From Zygnema cylindricum (Eukaryota > Streptophyta > Zygnematophyceae > Zygnematales > Zygnemataceae): DNA of 38,174 bases. Below are positions 1 to 9,451 of the stretch, in pieces. Location: NCBI GenBank assembly GCA_037447655.1, contig JBBHKE010001736.1, positions 163,655-201,828 on the forward strand, in the 5' to 3' direction. The position numbers and the translations under genes are program-made. A model generated the notes under the pieces. That model was not told the origin of the DNA and searched no databases. It saw only the letters and a program-made list of their open reading frames with translations. Position 1 is the first letter of the stretch. Each line of letters starts with the position of its first letter.

Positions 1-350
1 CGCCATCTGTACGGCGATCTGCACAACGACGCACGGCAACGTTAAAATACGCCATCCGTACGGCGGTTTGCACATCGACGGTTGGCAATGTTAGATTACG
101 CCAGCCGTACGGCGGTCTGCACACCGACGGTTGGCAATGTTAGATTACGCCAGCCGTACGGCGGTCTGCACACCGACGGTTGGCAATGTTAGATTATGCC
201 ATCCGTACGGCGGTTTGCACACCGACGGGTGGCAATGTTAGAGTATGCCAGCCGTACGGTGGTCTGCACACCGACAACTGGCAATGTAAGATTACGCCAT
301 CCGTACGGTGGTACGGGCGGCACCGTTACATTGTGCCAGCCGTACGGCTG
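1..350. repeat. 49-bp tandem repeat (minisatellite)
   Basis: The core CCGTACGG recurs at 56, 105, 154, 203, 252 and 301, exactly 49 bp apart. A diverged copy (CTGTACGG) starts at 7 and a shortened last unit starts at 339. Each unit carries the GTACGG core, a GCACACCGACGG block and a GGCAATGTTAGATTA block. The array continues off the left edge, so its real size is unknown. A 49-bp period shifts reading frame at every unit, so ORFs through it are artefacts. It lies upstream of a kinase exon that starts at a 3' splice site, so it is probably inside an intron of that gene. Confidence 0.95.
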
Positions 351-485
351 TCCGTACTGCGGACGGACGGAAAAAATAGAGGACAGACACACCGCCTACC
401 GCCTATATAAGGTTTCGCAGAGGGGCGAACAACGTTCCCTTATTTATATACTGATTTTTGTTTGTGAACGCTGGCTGGGAGGTTA

Positions 486-624
486 TACTCATTCCTCTCT
501 CTCTCCCTCCTTCTCCCTCCCACTCCTCTCCCCCTCCCCCTCCCCCCTCCCCCTCCCCCTCCACCCCCCCTTCCCCCCCCCTTCCCCCTCTCCCTCTTCC
601 CTCTCCTTCCCTCTACCCCCTCAG
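486..624 (+). other. Long polypyrimidine tract and 3' splice site
   Basis: About 135 bp of almost pure C/T (CTCCC and CCCCCTCCCC runs) ends in CCCCCTCAG at 624, immediately before the first kinase exon. It works as an unusually long polypyrimidine tract for the 3' splice site. No coding sense is seen here. Confidence 0.7.
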
Positions 625-3524
625 ATCATCGCCAACCTTGTGAGCAACGCCATCAAATTCACCGAAAAAGGGTCCGTCACTATCACTTTTGAGGAAGTTT
701 CCCCTCCTGAACCTGACCACATTTCCGAACCTGATCCCGAACCTGAATCGGAACCCGAAGCTCCTTTCGACCGAGCCTCCACCTGGCCTCATCCCTCCTT
801 CTCTTCCCACCACCCCTCCATGTCTCTCCCTCCCTCGGGAGAAAACTCTCCCAGTAGTATTTTCTCTCCCTCCGGTCACTCCTCTCCCCCCTGGGATCAC
901 ATGCATATGCAAAATCCGTTTCCGTTTCCGTTTACGGATCAGACTCCAGTTTCCGTTGCGTCTCCCTCTCGCCCAATTTGTGCAGAAAATGCTGGAAATT
1001 CGTCGGTGGTAGTGATCAGTGGGTATGGGATGGAGGGAGGAGAGGGAGAGGAGGAGGGGGAGAGTGATACGATTTGCTTTGTCTGTGGGAAGAAATGTGC
1101 CTCGGAGAAGGCGGGAGGAGGAAGAGGGGGAGGTGGGGAGAGAGAGGGAGGGTGGATGGGAGGGGAGGGAGTGGGTAGAGACGGTTTTGGTGGGGGAGGA
1201 GGAGTAGAGGTAACGCTCGGAAAGGTACACAGAAGAGATGAAAGAGCTGATGTCAGAACGATGTGTAAGAGATGCAAGGGGTGGGGGGGAGGGGAAGGAC
1301 CGGCGGGAGAGGCGAGATTGAGGCAGGGACAGAGGATGGATGAGGAGAGGGAGAGAGAGGGAGAGGGAGGAGAGGGGGAGGGAGAGGAGGAGGAGGACAG
1401 GAGAAGGTGGTTTCAGTTGTGTGTAACGGATACCGGGTGTGGGATGACGGAGGAGGAGCTTGTGAGGGTTTTCGAGGGAGCCCAGACAGTCTCACATATT
1501 CGGTGAGAAAAGGGAGGGAGAGGGAAAGGGAGAGGGAGGGAGAGGAGAGGGAGAGAGGAAGTGAGGGGGGGGGAAGGGTGGGAGGGAAGGAGGGAGGGAG
1601 AGGGGGGGAGAGGGGGGAAGGGGGGACGGAGAGTGGGGGAGTAGGGGGAAGAGGTAACGAGGGGGAGAGAATTCCCCATTGGTTTTTGTCTTCACGCTTT
1701 GATTTTTTTATTTCTAATTATGTTTTGAGTCGGGAACTGGGGAGAGTAATAATTTATGGAAAGAGCATTCCCCATAGTTAGTGTGGATCCGAAGTCACCA
1801 TCAGCAAATGCTTATCATATCCAACGGCAAAAAGAAAAGAAAAAAAAAACACTATTCCTGGTAACTGTGTTTTTTTCGAAATTAATGCATTAAATGTTTT
1901 TTTAAACCACACCATTTATGGCAAGAATCAGCATGAGAACTGAATTTTAATGAAGATAATCCACACTAATAATGGAGATTAACTCCATTTGTAATTTCCT
2001 TGTACTCAAATCTCATGAAAAAGTGCAAAACGTTGTAATCTTGTAGATCTTAAACGAAGAAAGTACGAGCTTAAATGTTTCAAAACCCAAAAAACACTCA
2101 GTTCAGTTTGATTTATGGTCAGCAATATTTTTTGTTTCTCTTTTTTAATCGTTTTTCTTTGTTTGTTTTCCCTTTCTCTTTTGCTTCTCCTTTTCTCCCT
2201 TTTTCCTCTTTTCCTTCTCTTTTTTCTTCTCCTTTTAGCCCATGTCCTTTTTTTTTTCTCTATCTCTTCTCTCTTTTCCCCTTTCACCCTTTTCGTTTAA
2301 CCCTTCCTGAAACCCCCCTTCCTCCCTCCCCCTTTCTCCCTCCCCCTTTCTCCCTCCCCCTTTTCCCTCCCCGTTCTCCCTCCCTTCTCCCCTTCTCTCA
2401 TGGAACCAGAGAACAAGGAACCGGTCTCGGCCTCGCGATTTGCCGAGGCCTCCTCTCTCTCATGGGAGGACAAATCTGGGCCGAGAGTGAGGTGGGAGTT
2501 GGGAGCTCCTTCACGGTTTTGGTTCCCATGCTTCCCGCGGAACAGATTCCGTTCCACCGAGTCGGGTCTCCCTCCATAACGGAATCCATGACTCCATTAT
2601 CCGGTCAAAAAGGGGCCTCGAGTCCCGTGGTGGTGGAAAATGGGGGAGTGGTCTCGGAAGATTTAAAATTAAAGGTTCTTGTGGCGGAGGACAACAAAGT
2701 GAACCAGCTGCTCATAAGGAAGATATTGAAGCATTACGGGCACGAGGTGGGAGGGAGGGGGAGGGAGAGGGGAGGGGGAGGGGGAGGGCTACTTATTTTT
2801 AGGTTATTGGTTTTGGTTTTGGTTTGAGAATGGGATGTGGGAGAAATTGCTTTTTGAGGGACGAAAGAGGGAAATGGAGAGGGAGAGGGCCAAGGTGATA
2901 CGGAGATGGAGTGAGAGAGAGCGAGAGATTATAAGCTCGGGGGAGAATCGACAGAAGAAATGCAGAGAGATAGAGAGCAAGAGAGACGGAAGAAGGAAAA
3001 CGAGAGAGAGAAGAGAAAGAGTATGAGAATTAGAGAAAGCGTTGGAGGTCTAGAGGGAGGGAGTGAGGGAGCACGAGCGAGAGAGAGACTAACGGTGGTT
3101 GGGTCTCCAGGTGGAGTTGGTCGGCAACGGGAAGCTGGCGCTGGAGGCGGTGCAGAGGGCCGACTACGACATGGTCCTCATGGACTTGCAAATGCCCATT
3201 TTGGTGACGCCTCTCCTTCCCCACCCCTCTCTCTCTCTCCCTCTTTCTCTCCCCTCTCTCTACTCTCTCTCACTCCCTGTTCCTTTTCTTCCCTCCCCAT
3301 ACTTTGCAAAACAGGACGGCCTGAGTGCGACTCGAGCGATTCGGAGTTTGGATTTGGAGGTTTCCAAAATACCCATTTATGCCCTCACGGCCGACGCTAT
3401 GGCGCCTGAAATCGAGGAGGCGGGAATGGACGGATTCTTAAGTAAGCCGATTGTTTGGGAAAAAATGTCGCATGTCGTCGATATGATTCTTTCAAAAAAG
3501 GCGGAGAAAGCGGCGAAAAAATAA
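625..3524 (+). CDS. Hybrid histidine kinase, 3' part (ATPase C-terminal half plus receiver domain)
   Basis: The last four exons are 625-1502, 2410-2746, 3111-3203 and 3315-3524. All junctions are GT-AG and in phase, giving 505 residues to a TAA stop. The exons begin inside the HATPase_c domain: N box NLVSNAIKF (residues 5-12), G1 box DTGCGM (269-274), F-box-like VFE and G2 box GTGLGLAI (296-303). A receiver domain follows: acidic pair E386/D387 in VLVAEDN, phospho-acceptor D430 in LMDLQMP, T461 in ALTADA and K480 in LSKPI, all present, so it should be active. The protein should pass phosphate from His to the receiver Asp in a two-component relay of the cytokinin, ethylene or osmosensor type. 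The sensor and dimerisation/His domains lie left of the window, so the subfamily cannot be set. The spacing AQT..S..R..GTGLGLAI resembles ethylene receptors, but this is weak. Oddity: about 235 low-complexity residues separate N and G1 boxes. Confidence 0.88.
1503..2409 (+). other. Kinase intron with complementary purine and pyrimidine arms
   Basis: The intron runs from GGTGAGAAA at the donor to CCAG at 2409. Its first about 165 nt (1503-1670) are G/A only in practice (GGGAGG, GAGAGGG repeats). Its last about 115 nt (2290-2400) are C/T runs (CTCCCTCCCCC). The two arms are complementary in character, and the middle is AT-rich. No exon is recognisable between them. Confidence 0.7.
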
Positions 3525-4726
3525 TTTATTTGCGAATAAATCATTTATTTTTCAACATGCGAGAATCTTTTGGATTTTGGAAATGAGGTCGACCAAATTT
3601 TACGCAGTTTTTAGTCGTCAGTTGTCCGAATTGGACGCGCTTTTCTTTTATGGTTCCCCTTTTTTTGCTCGTCTTTTGTATATTTATGTAACGTGTTAAA
3701 TGGTTTCGGTGATGATAGAAGAGGTTCAAGTCGTTCTCCACATGATGGAATTTTTGATTTTTTCATTGTTAGGTCGATGGTTATTGTGAAAACAAGCGAC
3801 TATTTATCTTTGGAGGTTCTTTTATTCCTTCATAATTATAAAATGTTGCAATGTATGATAGAGAAGGGGTGTTAGTTGTAACGGTGGTATTTTTTCTTTA
3901 TCCAATAGATATTTTTGAGGTGTTGCTTAATCTAGAGGCTTCGATAATCCACTTTGTATGTCAAGTTTCAATTCATTCTTTTATGATTAGTTTTTGAAAA
4001 GGAGACGAGAGGGCAAAGCTGGAATGTAAAAGCGAATAGGAATGTAAAAGTGTCTCTAATTTTTGTACAAAAATCCTTCTGTTTCTTCTTTTCTTCTGCC
4101 CCTCTGTTCCTTTTGTTTCAATAAGTCATTGAAATGATCACTTTTGTAAGATGTGGATTTTTTCAGTTGCAAAAGAGCTGAATTTAGCTTCTCTGTTAAT
4201 GTTCAGTTTTTTTGTTTTTTTTGCAAGTCGTGACATTTGCATTCAAAATTCTTGTCATCTAGTACATCGATCACTTTGGGTGAGCAAATCCACCTTTATT
4301 TTGTTTTTCATATTTGATGGGATTGGTTCTCAAATACATCATACTGTGAATCGCTTTAGCGCTAAGAAATAGCTCGTAGACTGTGTTAATAATTATGTTT
4401 CTGGTCCAAATGTTGTGGACTAATTCTTTTAAAAGAATTAGTGTGTGCATGAGGTCTTCAAGGTGAACAGCCTCTCATCGAATAGAACAATGTATGCGAG
4501 GGAAGTCGGCAAAATATATCCGGAATTTTGAGAAAATGATTGGTTCTGAGGGTTGGGCCTAGGGGTCTGCGCTTTGGGCCATAGGGGTCTGCCCGAGCTG
4601 CTGAGGTGGCAAGAACGGACCACCGTGTCTCAACCGGCTGACGGCGCGGATCATTCCTCGGAACCTTCCCGAGGCAGTGAATAGCCGCTTCAGAACTTGT
4701 ACGGTCAAGGGAGAATCCAACTGTTT

Positions 4727-4755
4727 AATCAACGCTAATAGCGACATAGTGTAGT
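4727..4755. mobile_element. MITE terminal-repeat remnant
   Basis: ATCAACGCTAATAGCGACAT followed by AGTGTA matches the right terminal inverted repeat of the TA-flanked MITE family seen at 12111, 16604, 24919 and 25617. No matching left end is visible nearby, so this is a solo or truncated end. Confidence 0.55.
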
Positions 4756-4757
4756 TC

Positions 4758-4960
4758 AATTAGTATTATTTTTATGATCGTTTTTTGTTATCGTTTATTG
4801 TTATGTTAGATATGGTGATTATCGTTTTTGGCATTATCGTCATTGTTCCTATTGTTCGTATTGTTCACATTGCTACTAACGTTACAGCTATTGTTATTGT
4901 TACCATACTGGTAGTATTTACAATCATTATGATTGTCACTACATTATTTTATATAGATTA
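4758..4960. repeat. Imperfect ATTGTT-type simple repeat
   Basis: Runs such as TATTGTT, ATTGTTCCTATTGTTCGTAT and TTATTGTTACC recur irregularly over about 200 bp. There is no fixed long period and no coding content. Confidence 0.55.
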
Positions 4961-5044
4961 ACATGTTTGATACATAATATACATTATATAACATGTTACT
5001 ACAAACATACAATGTTTGCCGGTTCTGTTGTTATTACCTATCAT

Positions 5045-5590
5045 TTAATTAGAGTAGGCGAGAGCAGGTTTGGCCTAATTTGAGCACAGATTAGCCCACT
5101 TGAGCACAAGTAAAGTGCATAAATTAGACAATTCTGGTAGTTTACCTGGATTTTCAGTGTGAGGTTTTGGTTTAGTTGAATTTTAATGCAAAGCCAGTTG
5201 AAGCCGTGCGTAAATCAGCTGAATTTGCATTTAAAATAGTTAAAAGGGAGCAGAATTACTTCAATTTGGGCAAAAGATTAGACTGAAGTGAGCATGAATC
5301 AGTCAAATTGGATAACAAGAATCTTGGCATATCAAATGTTTTTTGCGCAAGTTACCGCAGCCTCAAAACAAACCAAGAAATTTAGGGAACGAGTGAGCAG
5401 TGCTGCCTGAAATTGTCTACAAATAAGGTGAATTTGACCAGAAAAATCTTCAAGTTGACAACGAAATCCCTGAATTAGAGTTCAGCTAGCTGATTATGGT
5501 TACTATTTAGCTGAAATTGATCATTTCTGGTCAGATTTGCTCACATTTTTACCCGAATTTGATAATAAATTGCCTTTATTTGACCACGAG
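5045..5590. repeat. Highly degenerate short repeat
   Basis: Variants of TTGAGCACAAATCAG and GTGAATTTGACCA recur every 20-30 bp (for example TTTGAGCACAGATTAG, CTTGAGCACAAGTAA, GCATGAATCAGTCAAATTG, CTGAATTTGCAT). They look like an old decayed tandem array. The period is not constant, so this is a low-confidence call. Confidence 0.4.
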
Positions 5591-5984
5591 TAGTGTGCTG
5601 GCTAAAATTGTGGAAGGAGAGATGTTTTTGAATAATGTCACAAGACATTGAACTGTATTTTTTTTTTACAAAAAATCTAGACCAACTGATGATTTCCTCC
5701 TTACAACTCTCCTTTTATAACTTAAAATATCTGCAAATGGTTTTAAATTTTAAAGTAGTGAGAGTAGAAGGTTGAATGGACGTGTCACATAAGTTTTAAG
5801 CTTCAAAAAGCTCCAAATCCCTTCCTCCCTCCCTCCTTTTCCAAAACGTCTCTCGGAGGCCGAGTTCCGTACGCGAACAACTTTTACGCTCCGTACAGGA
5901 ACTGATCTTTCATTTTTTTTAAACCCTTCTGTACCCTCATGGTATTGCAATAAAATTTCTACCTTCCGCTGGAACTTTTTGTAG

Positions 5985-6927
5985 CACGTGGCGCTCTGAA
6001 AGCTGATAGATCGTAGTTGGATAAACAAATCGGACGGTTGTGCCTTTTGGAATTAGGAAGTTGGAAATCAGTTTATCCGATCTACATCGGGTCCGAAGAG
6101 AATCTGATCGGGCGGCGAGCGTGTTCTCCTTCAATTTCGGACGTCTGTTAGCTTTCAGCCGCAAAGGACAGCGCTGCTGCAGCCCACAGGCAGTATCAGA
6201 AGAGATTTGCCTGCGTGGACCAACGATTCGCCAGTCAAAACTCTTCTTATTGGTTCGCTGACTTCCGTCGCCTTATGTGCAGAATCTTGAAAGTTGAAAT
6301 GATGTAGGAAACCGTACCACACAATCGTACAGCGTTCCTCGACGCGCGCTTATTGATCCTTTGTCGTTTCACCAAGAAAGGATATCGCATTATCTTGAAC
6401 CCGATTGACCAGCAATGACCTGCGCTCCAAATTATTGCGAGCTCCCTGCATGGCATTGCATCCGGAGCGCAACATTATTGGCACAAGAAACTGGAAATAG
6501 GGCAAATGAGGACGTGGATTGTTGTCCGTAGGAAAACCTTTCCATGACTGCCAACGACTTTTGAGCAGTCTACGTAAATCTTTTACACGTGGCATGGTTT
6601 TTGTAGTTCTTACGTCTATGTCTACGAAATACACCAATTTTTTGCCTGTCCTCATATGACATGGCACATCTGGCCAGCAGTATCTGCCACGTACGCAAAT
6701 CCGAAACGTACTTTCTTTTCCTCAAGCCCGACACGATATCGACAAAGTCACTTTTCGTACAATCCCTGGAATCTGCTCCCTGAATCTTATATTTCAGTCT
6801 CGCCAATCAGAAGCCACAAGTGTCCAAAGTCACGCCAACGTGGCAAAATCGCCTATAATGCTCGCGCGCGACGAAACTCCCGATTCCCCCGCTGCAATTG
6901 TGAAACGATGTTGCATTACGACACGTG
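5985..6927. promoter_or_regulatory. G-box/ABRE-like elements upstream of the AP2/ERF gene
   Basis: The palindrome CACGTG occurs at 5985-5990 (GCACGTGGC), 6586-6591 (ACACGTGGC) and 6922-6927 (ACACGTGGC). The last two match the ABA-response element core ACACGTGGC bound by plant bZIP factors. They lie about 385, 720 and 1320 bp upstream of the AP2/ERF start codon. They suggest abscisic-acid, stress or light control, but function is inferred from motif identity only. No gene is recognised in 5985-7127. Confidence 0.5.
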
Positions 6928-7127
6928 GCAGTCTGCGTCCTCGAGCATAATGCGGGGCGCTTCTCTTCGACATAATGCGTTCCGTAGCACGCGCCTGTCA
7001 GCTAACACGAAATTTTGTCGTTTTCGGATACTCGCTACGCTTTTGTTCCCCGCCACTCCACCCTCCATTCTGATTATCTCCGCCGCCCTCTGTCCTCACT
7101 GATCAGATTGCGACGCGAGATTCTTAT

Positions 7128-7310
7128 CTCTCTCCCCCTCTCTCTCTCTCCCTCTCTCCCTCTTTCTTTCCTTCCCTCCTCTCTCCTCTCTTCCCTCCCT
7201 CTCTTCTCTCCCTTCTCTCTTCCTCGTGTATCTCTCTCACTCGAGCATGAATGACCCACTGTAGGAAAACAACAAACCAATCACAAGCCCTCATCCTCCA
7301 TCCAGAATGA
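7128..7310 (+). promoter_or_regulatory. CT-rich leader with two upstream ORFs
   Basis: A C/T tract at 7128-7225 precedes the AP2/ERF start and probably lies in its 5' leader or core promoter. Two upstream ATGs follow. The first is a 5-codon ORF (MNDPL, 7247-7264). The second is 19 codons at 7251-7310 and ends in TGA overlapping the main ATG as ATGA (main ATG 7307-7309). If the transcript starts upstream of 7247, these ORFs would restrain or couple translation of the main ORF. The transcription start is not known. Confidence 0.55.
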
Positions 7311-9451
7311 GTATCCCAGACCTCCGTCACGTCACACCAGACTCTGCCAGCTGGACCCTGGTCCCTACATTCCAAAACTCCCCCATCTCTCCTTCCTCGA
7401 ACCTTCCTCCACACAAAGACGCCCCTCACCCAGGTATGACCTCCCTCGTGGCCCCTCCCATCCAATGGAGGGAAGTACGGCCCAAGGGAAGCGTGACACC
7501 TGTCAATCCCAGCTGGCCGCCACGTGGCATGGATCCCATGCAAGCCATGTTCACACGTGGGGGACCTTTCCCCGATTACTCCCTCTTGCAAGCCGCGGCG
7601 GCCAATCGCATGGCAGTAGCTTCCAAACAAAATCCGTACGGATCTCCCTCTATTCCGTACGGACCCAATAACCCTCCCTCGCCCTCCTCCGCCATGGCCG
7701 CGGCCGCGAAAAAAAGGAAAATGAAGAAAAAAAGTACGGACGAGAACCGGTGCCGAGGTGTACGGCAGCGCCATTGGGGGAAATGGGTGGCTGAGATTCG
7801 CTATCCGGGGAAGAAGGCTCGGCTTTGGCTCGGAACCTTCGATACCTCCGAGGAGGCCATCCAGGCCTACGAGGACGCCGCGCGGCAGCTAAATATCCCA
7901 CTAGACGACAGAAAAGCGAAGCAGGACCAGAAGAGGATGGAGAGGGAGAGGAAAACCGAGGCCATTTTGAAGGAGCAGGAGAGGGAGGAGAGGGAGAGGG
8001 AGGAGAGGGAGATGGAGGCGAGGCAGAGAGGGGAAATGGAGAGGAGTGGAAAAATTGGAAGTGGGGTCGGTGGGAAAGGAGGGAGAGAGGTAATGGCGGC
8101 GATGGGGAAAGAGGGGGAAGTGAAAAATGGGTGTAGTAACAATACCGATTTTAGGTATAATAGTAATAGTTGTAATAGCAATTGGCAGTTAGAGAATTCG
8201 CATTCGGTAGTATTAAATTTGGAGGAGGGCCAGGGAGACGGCGGTTTGGCGGACCTCGGGTTCGATATCGACACCGTCGGCGAATCAGGCGAGGCGAGCG
8301 TCTGCGGTACGGCGACAGCTGGCGATCACAGAAGCGACAGCGGACTTGACTCGAGTTTGACCAATGAAAACGGAAGTGGACAGCGAAGATCTAGCGCATT
8401 AAATGTGGGGAATCAGATGGGCCAATGGCAGAGCTCGATGGCGGATACCGACGCGTTTTCGGAAACTCCGAGGTCGAGGAATTCTAGCACTGGGGACAGC
8501 TGTCAAGTGGAGGAATCTCACAGGGATTCTCACATATTGGACTCGTGGGAGGATCTCATTGGCTCGTGGCCGACAGCTGTCACGCAGCCCAATCAGGGAA
8601 TGGCAGCTGGTAGAGGGTATGGGGGAGGGACAGGTGGGGTACCAGGATGTGCCACGTCAGCGCATCCCGTCTGTCAAACGAATGCGAACATGACAGGTGG
8701 AGGAGGAGGAGGAGGGGAAGCCATGGTTTCTGAAAATAGTCTTTGGAGAGACATGAATGGATATGGGGTGTTAGCCGACGCAAATACCGATTCATTTTTG
8801 GACGAATGTCAGATGGGATTTACTGATTTGCTGGATGGGGTTAACGGAAACGGGAACGGAAACTGTTCCGTTGTCAAGGAAGGTTACACAGATTTGCATG
8901 GAACCACTGCCTGTGATGTGACAGATCCGATGAAACTTGCGATGCAGATTTTTGAGTCGGCGGAAGAAGCCATGAATTTGAGTGGAGTGGATGACTTTCC
9001 CTCCTCCTCCCTCCTCCCCTTACAGCCACAGACAAGGAATGATTGTTTTTTCAACAGCCACGGGGGAGAAAATCTCAGGTCTTCCGCAGCAATTCCGGAG
9101 CGGCTTCCCATTTTGCAACCTTCGTTTTGTCCTTTAGTGGATTCTCTCGGATTTGACCCTTTGGTGGAGCCTAGGGTGGAGGATTATTTACTGAATTCGA
9201 CGGAAAATGGGGGTGTAGAAATGGGTATGGGAGAAAATAGCCTTGTTGATCTCGACTTTTTATTTGACTGTTCGGAAAATTTGATTTTAGATTCTTTGGA
9301 CGAAATACCGGCGAATCAGGAACCGCCACCTGGCTTGATTTCTGGTGAGCTTGCATGGGCCATGCAGATTCTCACCCCACCCCCAACATCGAATGATTCG
9401 CTAGGATTTTTGAGAGACCTCGAATGTGAAGACGAATTTGGTCTTTTCTGA
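7307..9451 (+). CDS. AP2/ERF family transcription factor (DREB-like), intronless
   Basis: The single-exon ORF encodes 714 residues. The AP2 DNA-binding domain is at about 149-200, with [16 protein letters not shown] (150-165), [13 protein letters not shown] (172-184) and AYEDAA. The [10 protein letters not shown] and RLWLGTFDT wording is closest to plant DREB A-6/RAP2.4-type proteins. The DREB-typical V is present (V161), but the position five residues on is Y166. The domain tail diverges after AARQL and lacks the usual RLNFP ending. KKRKMKKK (135-142) just before the domain is a likely nuclear signal. A Glu/Arg-rich predicted coiled coil follows (about 207-248). The long rest is Asn/Ser/Gly-rich with a polyglycine run and ends in acidic-hydrophobic stretches ([19 protein letters not shown]) resembling activation regions. 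It should bind GCC-box or DRE elements in the nucleus and regulate transcription. The first ATG of the open frame is used. At about twice the usual family length, it is atypically long. Confidence 0.93.
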   Translation: MSIPDLRHVTPDSASWTLVPTFQNSPISPSSNLPPHKDAPHPGMTSLVAPPIQWREVRPKGSVTPVNPSWPPRGMDPMQAMFTRGGPFPDYSLLQAAAANRMAVASKQNPYGSPSIPYGPNNPPSPSSAMAAAAKKRKMKKKSTDENRCRGVRQRHWGKWVAEIRYPGKKARLWLGTFDTSEEAIQAYEDAARQLNIPLDDRKAKQDQKRMERERKTEAILKEQEREEREREEREMEARQRGEMERSGKIGSGVGGKGGREVMAAMGKEGEVKNGCSNNTDFRYNSNSCNSNWQLENSHSVVLNLEEGQGDGGLADLGFDIDTVGESGEASVCGTATAGDHRSDSGLDSSLTNENGSGQRRSSALNVGNQMGQWQSSMADTDAFSETPRSRNSSTGDSCQVEESHRDSHILDSWEDLIGSWPTAVTQPNQGMAAGRGYGGGTGGVPGCATSAHPVCQTNANMTGGGGGGGEAMVSENSLWRDMNGYGVLADANTDSFLDECQMGFTDLLDGVNGNGNGNCSVVKEGYTDLHGTTACDVTDPMKLAMQIFESAEEAMNLSGVDDFPSSSLLPLQPQTRNDCFFNSHGGENLRSSAAIPERLPILQPSFCPLVDSLGFDPLVEPRVEDYLLNSTENGGVEMGMGENSLVDLDFLFDCSENLILDSLDEIPANQEPPPGLISGELAWAMQILTPPPTSNDSLGFLRDLECEDEFGLF

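Larger units (their letters stand above)
3525..5984. other. Intergenic, kinase 3' flank; no gene recognised
   Basis: This is AT-rich sequence after the kinase stop. Only short ORFs without recognisable domains occur. A GC-richer island at 4540-4730 can be read on the minus strand as a short open frame (LDSPLTVQVLKRLF) bounded by CAG and a GT, but I recognise no family and do not call it a gene. The repeats inside this stretch are listed separately. Confidence 0.6.

Noticed and set aside
196-1506. Single 436-residue plus-strand protein covering the satellite and the kinase exon
   Set aside because: The first part reads through the satellite and a polypyrimidine tract ending in CAG. Only the sequence after 625 is kinase-like.
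2410-3524. Assigning the kinase as an ethylene receptor
   Set aside because: Only the region around the G2 box hints at it. The membrane and GAF domains are outside the window, so the subfamily is left open.
4438-4759. GC-richer island with a minus-strand open frame, considered as a gene fragment
   Set aside because: No recognisable domain, ends run into a MITE remnant, and there is no second exon to join.
6656-7102. 148-residue plus-strand ORF upstream of the AP2/ERF gene
   Set aside because: No domain or codon pattern typical of the neighbouring genes; it overlaps ORFs on the other strand and sits in a promoter region.
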